In this document: piece by piece, positions 22,326-28,318 of the stretch
How positions within the stretch are numbered: position 1 is the stretch's first letter
Layout of the letters: the number at the start of each line of letters is the position of its first letter
Origin: JANNSX01 sp031403155
Lineage (GTDB): Bacteria > Pseudomonadota > Alphaproteobacteria > Rhizobiales > Hyphomicrobiaceae
NCBI GenBank assembly: GCA_031403155.1
Contig: JANNSX010000388.1
Span: 1-30,033, forward strand
DNA length: 30,033 nt
Direction: 5' to 3'
Notes under the pieces: model-generated
The model's input: the letters and a program-made list of their open reading frames with translations, nothing else
What the model was told of the DNA's origin: nothing
Databases searched by the model: none
Made by a program: the position numbers and the translations under genes

Positions 22326-23110
22326 CCGCCTCCCGCGAGGGCCAATTCACAATGTCAAAGAGCGGCGCCCGGGTCCGGACCCGCGCGCGGACTTGGTGCC
22401 GCGGGCGGCATCTCTCGAGCGATGCCGGCCGCGATACGGTCCGGCGCCGATTGTGAGGCCGTGGAGAAGTGCGGGGATTAGTTTTCCGGAGTTTCGGCGT
22501 TAACCGTTAATGGCGGCTCTGAGTGATGCGAGCGGCGGTCGCTCCACTTGTGGCCTGCCATGACGTGCGTCGCAATCGTCCGTACTGTAGCCGCCCCTCA
22601 CCCTCCCGGCACGCTGCGCTACGGGGAAAGGAAGGCAGGCGCGGTGCTCGCCTTATGCCAAACCGCGGAAGGCTCGACCGGTCAGATGGCCCCGAAGGGG
22701 CCATGGACGGTAGCCACGGGTGAAGCGGGAGGCTGGGTTAATGCCCAGCCTCGCAGCGAAACCCGTGGAGAGAATGTTGCGTGACACTGCCCCGGCAGGG
22801 GCAGAGGAGGATCGCTCCACCCATCCTCCGCCCCGTTGGTGCGGGACTTCGGGAGCGACGCTTCCACGGGTTCCGCTGCGCTCACCCGTGGCTACAATCC
22901 GCAGCCCCTCCGGGGCTTGGCCGGGCCTGCCGCTGCAGAAGAAACGGGCTTCGATGCGGGTCAGGCAATTTGGGGTTTGGTGTTACGTGTCAGGGGCGCA
23001 CTATGTCTCTGCCTCTCCCCGTTTCAGCGGGGAGAGGGGGGGTGCGAGCTTGCCACAAGGGAGATCGTTGCCAAGTTCACCGACAAGAGGCGGCGTGCCA
23101 GGTGCCTTTG
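22326..23110. other. Gene-free convergent region rich in palindromes
   Basis: 785 bp between the ends of the HupE gene and the nitrile hydratase operon. No credible gene is present; the open frames in it show no domain signal. It contains the palindrome cluster 22687-22915 and a further hairpin CCTCTCCCC/GGGGAGAGG at about 23009-23034, which could end the minus-strand operon. 22330-22680 shows nothing I recognise. Confidence 0.7.
22687..22915. repeat. Cluster of at least six hairpins
   Basis: In order: TGGCCCC-GAA-GGGGCCA (22687-22703); CCACGGGT (22714-22721) with ACCCGTGG (22761-22768) around GAGGCTGGG/CCCAGCCTC (22729-22752); TGCCCC/GGGGCA (about 22788-22803); GGAGGAT/ATCCTCC (about 22806-22829); CCACGGG/CCCGTGG (22864-22891); GCCCC/GGGGC (about 22903-22915). 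In addition GTAGCCACGGGTGA (22710-22723) is exactly complementary to TCACCCGTGGCTAC (22882-22895), closing the cluster into one large stem. Confidence 0.85.
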
Positions 23111-23461
23111 TCACCGCAATCTCACCGTCCGGTCGTCGGGACGCAGTTTCTCCATCTCGGCGTCGGTCTCTTCGCGTTGGGCCAGGCCGAGCTTCTCGAA
23201 CAGGCGTTCGGCGGCGATGAGCCAGTTCGTGTAGTAGGGCCGGCCGAGGCCTTCGCGCTCGCTCTTGGCGATCTCCTCGACAAGCAGGGACTGGAAATCT
23301 TTCCAGGCGAACAGGCCGCGCTGGTTGAGATCGATCACCATGGCGAAGGCGCGGGCCTCCCAGGGCTCGACGAAGACGGGCCCTTCGGCATTCTTCGGAA
23401 TGTCGAGGCCCGCCGGGAGACAGGCGACGCGTTTGGCGATGTCCCCGGTGCTGAGGCTCAT
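23111..23461 (-). CDS. Nitrile hydratase accessory (activator) protein
   Basis: 116 residues resembling the short nitrile hydratase activators (P14K/NhlE-like), which are related to the N-terminal part of the beta subunit and help insert cobalt and oxidise the alpha-subunit cysteines. Diagnostic segments are GPVFVEPWEARAFAMVIDLNQRGLFAW and RPYYTNWLIAAERLFEKLGL. The ATG at 23461 overlaps the stop of the third beta gene by four bases (ATGA); an upstream in-frame ATG would run into that gene. It is last in the operon, the usual place for the activator. Confidence 0.9.
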   Translation of the reverse strand: MSLSTGDIAKRVACLPAGLDIPKNAEGPVFVEPWEARAFAMVIDLNQRGLFAWKDFQSLLVEEIAKSEREGLGRPYYTNWLIAAERLFEKLGLAQREETDAEMEKLRPDDRTVRLR

Positions 23462-24126
23462 GGTGTCTTCTCCAGATAGCTTTCCCAGACATCGAGCGTG
23501 ACGCTGTCGCCCGCCATCGCTTCCTCGCCCCAGAGCTCGCCAGCGCGGAAGTCGATGCGGTAGGTCCATTCGGTGCGTGGCTGGCCCGCGGCATTGGCAT
23601 CGGCCAGCACGAAGGCGCCATGGAAGGCTTCGATCACGCCCTGCTTGTCACGCGCGTATCTCGGCAGGCGGGTATGGCCGGGAATGCCGTGGGCAATCGT
23701 GCGAACGCGCGCGCCAACGGCGAAGCGCGGCGGTGTATTGGGCGGCTTCCGGTTCGCTGTCATGCCACCGAAGATGAAACCGGGCGCCACCTCGGCGGTC
23801 ATGGACTTCGGCGTGCCGAGCTTCGCGGGAAGCGGCTGCAGCGCTCCGCCCGCCAGCTCCGCCTCGGTAACAACTCCGACCGCTTTCAAGCAGGCGATGT
23901 TTCCCTCGAGCCACTTCTCATAGTAGCTCGCGGTAAGGTAGTGACCGGGCTCCATGCGCTCGATCGCTTGTCGGACATGATCACCGCCGAAGGGCAGCGT
24001 TGTGCGTACGACCCGCGATAGCGCGAACATGCGGCCATGCCATTCGGCGTGAAAGCCCATGGTCTCCGGCTCGTCGGCGATCGGGCCGAAGCCTTGCAAG
24101 CCTCCCATGTCGTGCACGCCATCCAT
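23458..24126 (-). CDS. nthB: Nitrile hydratase beta subunit, third copy
   Basis: 222 residues with the beta-subunit layout: MDGVHDMGGLQGFGPI, the FHAEWHGRMFALSR helix, VRQAIERMEPGHYLTASYYEKWLE, GHTRLPRYARDKQGVIEAFHG, and a C-terminal beta barrel ending VTLDVWESYLE. The Arg residues of the R..IERM and HTRLPRYAR motifs, which contact the oxidised alpha cysteines in known enzymes, are kept. It is the most divergent of the three copies, with a longer insertion around residues 90-125. It starts by TGATG overlap with the stop of the second beta gene. It may be a structural beta subunit, a specialised variant, or a maturation partner. Confidence 0.88.
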   Translation of the reverse strand: MDGVHDMGGLQGFGPIADEPETMGFHAEWHGRMFALSRVVRTTLPFGGDHVRQAIERMEPGHYLTASYYEKWLEGNIACLKAVGVVTEAELAGGALQPLPAKLGTPKSMTAEVAPGFIFGGMTANRKPPNTPPRFAVGARVRTIAHGIPGHTRLPRYARDKQGVIEAFHGAFVLADANAAGQPRTEWTYRIDFRAGELWGEEAMAGDSVTLDVWESYLEKTP

Positions 24127-24785
24127 CAGGCGGGTTCCAAGTAGCGATCCCACAGATCGAGGGTGAGTGTGTCGCCTATGCGTGCCTCGGACCCCCAGAT
24201 ATCGTGCGCCTGGAACACCACCGTGTAGAGCATCTCCGGGGTCTGATCGCCGTGCGTGTTCAAATCCGCGACGAGGAACGCACCTTGGACGGCCTCGATT
24301 CGGCCCGCCTTGCCACGCGCATAGCGCGGCAGCCGCGTGTGGCCGGCAGCGCCGTGGCGCTTGGTGATGATCCGATCGCCCACCTTGAAGCGCTTGGCCA
24401 AACCCGCATCCGGCCGGCCCTGCGAGGCGCCGCCGAAGATCGCGGGCACGATGACGTCGGGTCGGGCTGCATTCGGATCAAGCGGCGCCCGAGCGACGCT
24501 GTCGGGGTTCGCAAGCTCGGCCTGCGTGATGGCGCCACGCGCGAGCAGCAGCCCGGTCAGCGCGTCGAGCCATTTCTCATAGTAGCTGAATTTCAGATAC
24601 TGATCGGGAGCGATGCGCTCGATGGCCGGCCGGAGCTGGTCGTCGCCATAGACAACAGCGAAAGGCACGGCCATGGTCATGGCGAAGACGCGCTTCTCCC
24701 ACTCGGCGTGGAAGACCGGCTCATTGTCCTCAGGTTTCACCCGGCCGAAACCATGCAGGCCGCCCATGTCGTGAATAGTATCCAT
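24126..24785 (-). CDS. nthB: Nitrile hydratase beta subunit, second copy
   Basis: 219 residues, full-length beta subunit: MDTIHDMGGLHGFGRV, VFHAEWEKRVFAM, LRPAIERIAPDQYLKFSYYEKWLDALTGLL, GHTRLPRYARGKAGRIEAVQG and DTLTLDLWDRYLEPA. It is clearly closer to the first copy than to the third. It starts at 24785, sharing one base with the stop of the first beta gene (TGATG); an upstream in-frame Met inside that gene gives a non-family extension and was rejected. The conserved Arg pair is present. Confidence 0.92.
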   Translation of the reverse strand: MDTIHDMGGLHGFGRVKPEDNEPVFHAEWEKRVFAMTMAVPFAVVYGDDQLRPAIERIAPDQYLKFSYYEKWLDALTGLLLARGAITQAELANPDSVARAPLDPNAARPDVIVPAIFGGASQGRPDAGLAKRFKVGDRIITKRHGAAGHTRLPRYARGKAGRIEAVQGAFLVADLNTHGDQTPEMLYTVVFQAHDIWGSEARIGDTLTLDLWDRYLEPA

Positions 24786-25444
24786 CAGGCCGCCTCCAGA
24801 TAGCAGTCCCACAGATCGAGCGTGAGCGAGTCGCGCGGATCGGCTTGCGGGCCCCAGATGTCGGATGCCGCGAAGACGACGGTGTAGAGGATGTCAGGCG
24901 TCGGATCGCCGGTGCTTACCCGGTCGTAGACGAGAAAGGCGCCCCTCACCTCCAGGACGCGGCCGGGCTGATCGCGGGCGTAGCGGGGGAGCCGCGTGTG
25001 GCTGGCAGACATATGGCGCTTCGTCATGACCCGATCGCCCGCCTTGAAGCGCCGGCTCAGGCCGTCGGATGGCCGGGACTGCGGGAAGCCTCCGAAAATT
25101 CCGGGCAGCACCTGCTCGGGTGTCATGGCCTTGGGATGCGGCGGCGCGACCGGCACGCTGTTAGGATCGGCGAGCTCGGCCCGCGTCACGCAACCGTGCT
25201 CGATCATGAGGCCCGTCAGCATATCGAGCCATTTCTCGTAGTAGCTCGCCGTGAGGTAGCGGGTTGGCGGAATGCGTTCGATGCCCGGGCGGAATTGGCC
25301 GGTGCCGAAGAGCGCGCCGAATGGTACGGCGCTCGCCATCGCATAGACCCGGCCCTCCCACGCAGCGTGAAAGACCGGCTCGTCCATCTCCTCGATGATC
25401 CGGCCGAATCCGTGCATGCCGCCCATGTCGTGAATGGAGTCCAT
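24785..25444 (-). CDS. nthB: Nitrile hydratase beta subunit, first copy
   Basis: 219 residues: MDSIHDMGGMHGFGRI, VFHAAWEGRVYAM, FRPGIERIPPTRYLTASYYEKWLDML, SHTRLPRYARDQPGRV and SLTLDLWDCYLEAA. By direct count Arg52 (in QFRPGIERI) and Arg157 (in RLPRYAR) fall exactly at the positions known to hydrogen-bond to the modified alpha cysteines in cobalt nitrile hydratases. The beta subunit closes the active site at the alpha/beta interface. It begins 9 bp after the alpha stop, as in ordinary alpha-beta operons, so this is the most likely main partner of alpha. Confidence 0.94.
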   Translation of the reverse strand: MDSIHDMGGMHGFGRIIEEMDEPVFHAAWEGRVYAMASAVPFGALFGTGQFRPGIERIPPTRYLTASYYEKWLDMLTGLMIEHGCVTRAELADPNSVPVAPPHPKAMTPEQVLPGIFGGFPQSRPSDGLSRRFKAGDRVMTKRHMSASHTRLPRYARDQPGRVLEVRGAFLVYDRVSTGDPTPDILYTVVFAASDIWGPQADPRDSLTLDLWDCYLEAA

Positions 25445-25453
25445 GCGATCAGC

Positions 25454-26110
25454 TCACACCAGTCCCGTACCGATCATGCCGTTGCGGGTGACGAGGCCGG
25501 CGAGCTTTTCCTCGCTCCATCCGTCCGTGCCGGCAGGGCGCTCGGGCAGCACCATGTAGCGCAGGTCGGCGTTGGAATCCCAGACGCGCACGGATTTGCC
25601 CTCCGGGAGCGCCACGCCAAACTCTTCCAGCACCTTGCGCGGCTCGCGGATCGAGCGGGCGCGATAGGCCGAGCTCTTGTACCAGACGGGCGGCAGGCCC
25701 AGCACCGGCCAGGGATAGCAGGAGCAGAGCGTGCAGGTGACGAGGTTGTGTTGCTGGGGCGTATTTTCGACGACGACCATGTGCTCGCCCTGGAGGCCGG
25801 AAAAACCAAGCTCGGCGATGGCGGCCGTCGCGTTTTCCAGCAGGCGCTGCCTGTAGGCTGCATCCGTCCAGGCCTTGGCGACGACGCGCGCGCCATTGCG
25901 GGGGCCGATCTTCGTCTCGTAGGCCTCGACGAACACATCGAGCGCCGCCGGATCGACGATGCCCTTGGCGGTCAGCACCTTCTCCAGCGCCTTGACGCGG
26001 AGCGCGACGCCCTTCTCCTCCTCGTCATGATCGTGACCGTGGTGATGATGGTGGTCGTGATCATGGTCGTGATGATCGTGGTCGTGGTCGTGTCCGTGGC
26101 CGCCTGACAT
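25454..26110 (-). CDS. nthA: Cobalt-type nitrile hydratase alpha subunit with His-rich tail
   Basis: 218 residues. The metal site CTLCSC (Cys126-Thr-Leu-Cys129-Ser-Cys131) in LVTCTLCSCYPWPVLGLPP has Thr at the second place, the mark of the cobalt (not iron) class; Cys129 and Cys131 would be oxidised to sulfinic and sulfenic forms. WYKSSAYRARSIREPRKVLEEFG and SNADLRYMVLPERPAGTDGWSEEKLA complete the fold. The enzyme hydrates nitriles to amides. Residues 5-28 form an extreme His/Asp tail (15 His in the first 29 residues) that could bind cobalt. It begins 10 bp after the nitronate monooxygenase stop. Thiocyanate hydrolase gamma is a relative, but the full-length beta partners argue for nitrile hydratase. 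Confidence 0.95.
   Translation of the reverse strand: MSGGHGHDHDHDHHDHDHDHHHHHGHDHDEEEKGVALRVKALEKVLTAKGIVDPAALDVFVEAYETKIGPRNGARVVAKAWTDAAYRQRLLENATAAIAELGFSGLQGEHMVVVENTPQQHNLVTCTLCSCYPWPVLGLPPVWYKSSAYRARSIREPRKVLEEFGVALPEGKSVRVWDSNADLRYMVLPERPAGTDGWSEEKLAGLVTRNGMIGTGLV
26024..26098 (-). repeat. His/Asp codon tract in nthA
   Basis: Codons 5-29 of the alpha subunit alternate mainly CAC/CAT and GAC/GAT, giving 15 His and 8 Asp. The DNA is a degenerate CATGAC-type simple repeat, likely to expand or contract by slippage. Confidence 0.8.
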
Positions 26111-26120
26111 GAGATGCGCC

Positions 26121-27101
26121 CTATCTTTGAGTGCCGCGCGCGAGGATGGCCTCAGCCTCCGCCGCGATCCGCTCGACGATTTGTCCCGCCGGCTCGACCC
26201 CGTGAACTAAACCGGCGCTTTCCCCAGCATAGAGGCACATAGCCTCGATGTCTCCGGTGAGGCCGCCTTTGGGCGGGTCGTCGGAATAGCGCTTGACCAT
26301 CTGTCCGTCGGCATGACGCGCGATCACCTCGCCTTCACCGGGCCGCAAGCCCGGCTGGCCGGCCGCCCGCCAGCGTTTCACCGTCGAGTTGACGAGGGCG
26401 CGGTGCGGCGCGTTCGGCCAGTCCTGGTCGAACAGGGTCGTGCGGATCGTGTCGGCCTCGCTCGCCGCGACAACGGCCGCGCGATAGGCCGGATGTGTGT
26501 CCGCCTCCTCGGCGGCAACGAATCGCGTGCCGAGCCAGACGCCGTCGGCGCCGAGGCACAGCGCGGCGGCGAGTCCCCGCCCGTCGGCGAAGCCACCCGC
26601 CGCGATGACCGGCACCTGATCGCCCACCGCATCGCGCACGGCCGGGATCAGCGTCACGCTGCCGACCGTGCCCCAGACGTGACCGCCCGCCTCGACGCCT
26701 TGCGCAACGATGATGTCGATGCCCTGGCCGACGGCGCGCTTGGCCTCTTCGGCGCTGCCGACCGTCATCATGGTCGTGGCGCCGACCGCCCTGCACCGGT
26801 CGAGGTAGGGCGCGGGATCGCCCCAGAAGAAGGAGACGAGCTTGATGCCCGCTCCGAGCGCCGCTTCGAGCCGCTCCTCTTGGTCCCACTGCACGACGAG
26901 GTTGATGCCGATGGGGCCGGTCGAGAGGCCCCGCGTCTCGGCGATCATCGAGCCGAGCATGCCCGCCGGCGTCCAGGAGATGCCGAGCATGCCGAGGCCA
27001 CCGGCATTCGCGACCGCCGCCGCAAGCTTTGGCGTCGCCCCGATCGGGGCCTGGACGATCGGGTGCTTGAGGCCGAGGCGTCTGGTCAAACGAGTTTGCA
27101 T
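26121..27101 (-). CDS. Nitronate monooxygenase family flavoprotein
   Basis: 326 residues of the 2-nitropropane dioxygenase/nitronate monooxygenase family: an N-terminal HPIVQAPIGATPKLAAAVANAGGLGMLG, the catalytic-His motif QGVEAGGHVWG, the phosphate-binding VIAAGGFADGRGLAAALCLGADGVWLGTRFVA. The family oxidises alkyl nitronates to carbonyls and nitrite with FMN, though many members act on unknown substrates. The ATG at 27101 is 1 bp past the alcohol dehydrogenase stop; an upstream Met inside that gene was rejected. Its stop is 10 bp before the nthA start, so it is co-transcribed with nitrile hydratase, an uncommon pairing in the pathways I know. Confidence 0.9.
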   Translation of the reverse strand: MQTRLTRRLGLKHPIVQAPIGATPKLAAAVANAGGLGMLGISWTPAGMLGSMIAETRGLSTGPIGINLVVQWDQEERLEAALGAGIKLVSFFWGDPAPYLDRCRAVGATTMMTVGSAEEAKRAVGQGIDIIVAQGVEAGGHVWGTVGSVTLIPAVRDAVGDQVPVIAAGGFADGRGLAAALCLGADGVWLGTRFVAAEEADTHPAYRAAVVAASEADTIRTTLFDQDWPNAPHRALVNSTVKRWRAAGQPGLRPGEGEVIARHADGQMVKRYSDDPPKGGLTGDIEAMCLYAGESAGLVHGVEPAGQIVERIAAEAEAILARGTQR

Positions 27102-27102
27102 T

Positions 27103-28143
27103 TCAGCCGAACTCCAGCACGACGCGGCCGGTGATCTTGCCCGCGCGCATGCGCTCGAACACATCGTTGATCTTCTCGAGCGGCTGGCGCTCGTTGATCG
27201 AGGACACCAAGCCGCGCGTCGCGAAATCGATCGCCTCCTCCAGATCCAACCGCGTGCCGATATTGGAGCCGCGAACCGTCAGCTCCGTGTTGACCAGCCC
27301 CGCGATCGAGGCGCGGATCGCATCCTTGTCGCCGCCGGGGAGCCCAATGAACACGACCGTGCCGGCCGGCCGAAGCACCGTCATCGATTGCTCGAAGGCG
27401 CGCGGCGAGACGGCCGTGACGAGGGCTGCGTGTGTGCCCCCGATGGCCTTCTGGATTTCCGGGCCCGGCTCCTTGTCCTTCGCATTCACCAGCAACTCCG
27501 CGCCGAGCTTTTTCGCGAGCTCGAGCTTGTCCTCGGCGATGTCGACGGCGGCGACGCGCAAGCCCATGGCGCGGGCATACTGCACGGCGATGTGGCCGAG
27601 CCCGCCGATACCAAGCACGGTCACCCACTGGCCGGGCCGGGCGCCCGTGCGTTTGAGACCCCGATAGGTCGTCACACCCGCGCAAAGGATCGGCGCGATC
27701 TCGACCATGTCGACCTCGGGCGAGAGCCGTCCGCAGAAGGCCGCCGGCGCCACCATATACTCGGCATAGCCACCGGGTTTCGAATAGCCGGTCGCCTCGG
27801 TCTTCTTGCAGATCGTCTCCATGCCGGCGAGGCAGAGCTCGCAGACGCCGCAACTCCAGAACATCCAGGGCACGCCGACGCGGTCGCCGATTTTGAGATC
27901 GCTGACGCCTTGGCCGAGCTTGGCGATGGTACCGGACACTTCGTGGCCGGGGATCAGCGGCAGCACCGGCCCCGGATCCCAATCACCGTCGATGGCGTGG
28001 AGGTCGGAATGGCAGACGCCGCAGGCGACGACCTTGATGAGGATTTCGCCAACGCCCGGCTCGGGCACCGGCACCGTCTCGATCTTCAGCGGTCCCTTCG
28101 GCGTCCGCTGGATCGCGGCCCGCATGGTTTTCGGCACGGCCAT
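27103..28143 (-). CDS. Zinc-dependent alcohol dehydrogenase (AdhP/AdhA type)
   Basis: 346 residues of the medium-chain dehydrogenase family. The catalytic zinc site is in CGVCHSDLHAIDGDW and PGHEVSG, the structural zinc cysteines in CGVCELCLAGMETICKK, and the NAD(P)-binding turn in VLGIGGLGHIAVQYA. The C-terminal domain ends GKITGRVVLEFG. It oxidises primary alcohols or reduces aldehydes. The ATG at 28143 has AGGGAG at a good spacing; an in-frame ATG at 28197 was rejected. It is first in the seven-gene operon. A perfect 10-bp inverted repeat lies about 100 bp upstream. Confidence 0.93.
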   Translation of the reverse strand: MAVPKTMRAAIQRTPKGPLKIETVPVPEPGVGEILIKVVACGVCHSDLHAIDGDWDPGPVLPLIPGHEVSGTIAKLGQGVSDLKIGDRVGVPWMFWSCGVCELCLAGMETICKKTEATGYSKPGGYAEYMVAPAAFCGRLSPEVDMVEIAPILCAGVTTYRGLKRTGARPGQWVTVLGIGGLGHIAVQYARAMGLRVAAVDIAEDKLELAKKLGAELLVNAKDKEPGPEIQKAIGGTHAALVTAVSPRAFEQSMTVLRPAGTVVFIGLPGGDKDAIRASIAGLVNTELTVRGSNIGTRLDLEEAIDFATRGLVSSINERQPLEKINDVFERMRAGKITGRVVLEFG

Positions 28144-28243
28144 GTCTTGCTCCCTGGTTGCAGGAGCGAGCCTGACGCGAAGCCGGGGAAGATGCAATGC
28201 GGGGTGGTGAGGGGCGGGTGCGGGGGGCGTCGTGTATGCGGCG

Positions 28244-28275
28244 ACTGTCCCATAAGTGTCCTATCATGGGACAGT
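28244..28275. promoter_or_regulatory. 10-12-10 inverted repeat upstream of the operon
   Basis: ACTGTCCCAT (28244-28253) and ATGGGACAGT (28266-28275) are perfect complements with a 12-nt loop. The site lies 101 bp before the alcohol dehydrogenase start and 43 bp after the stop of the WD40 gene on the same strand. It could be an operator for the nitrile hydratase operon or a 3' hairpin for the WD40 gene; there is no T-run. Confidence 0.45.
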
Positions 28276-28318
28276 GAACCCTGGGAGATAGGCGGAAGGC
28301 GCGTCGTCGCAGGCGCGA

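Noticed and set aside
24845..26107. 420-residue plus-strand frame opposite nthA and the first beta gene
   Set aside because: Antisense shadow; its valine/methionine-rich end is just the complement of the His/Asp codon tract.
25454..26110. Thiocyanate hydrolase gamma subunit
   Set aside because: The cysteine motif is shared, but the partner genes are full-length nitrile hydratase beta subunits and not the split alpha and beta of thiocyanate hydrolase.
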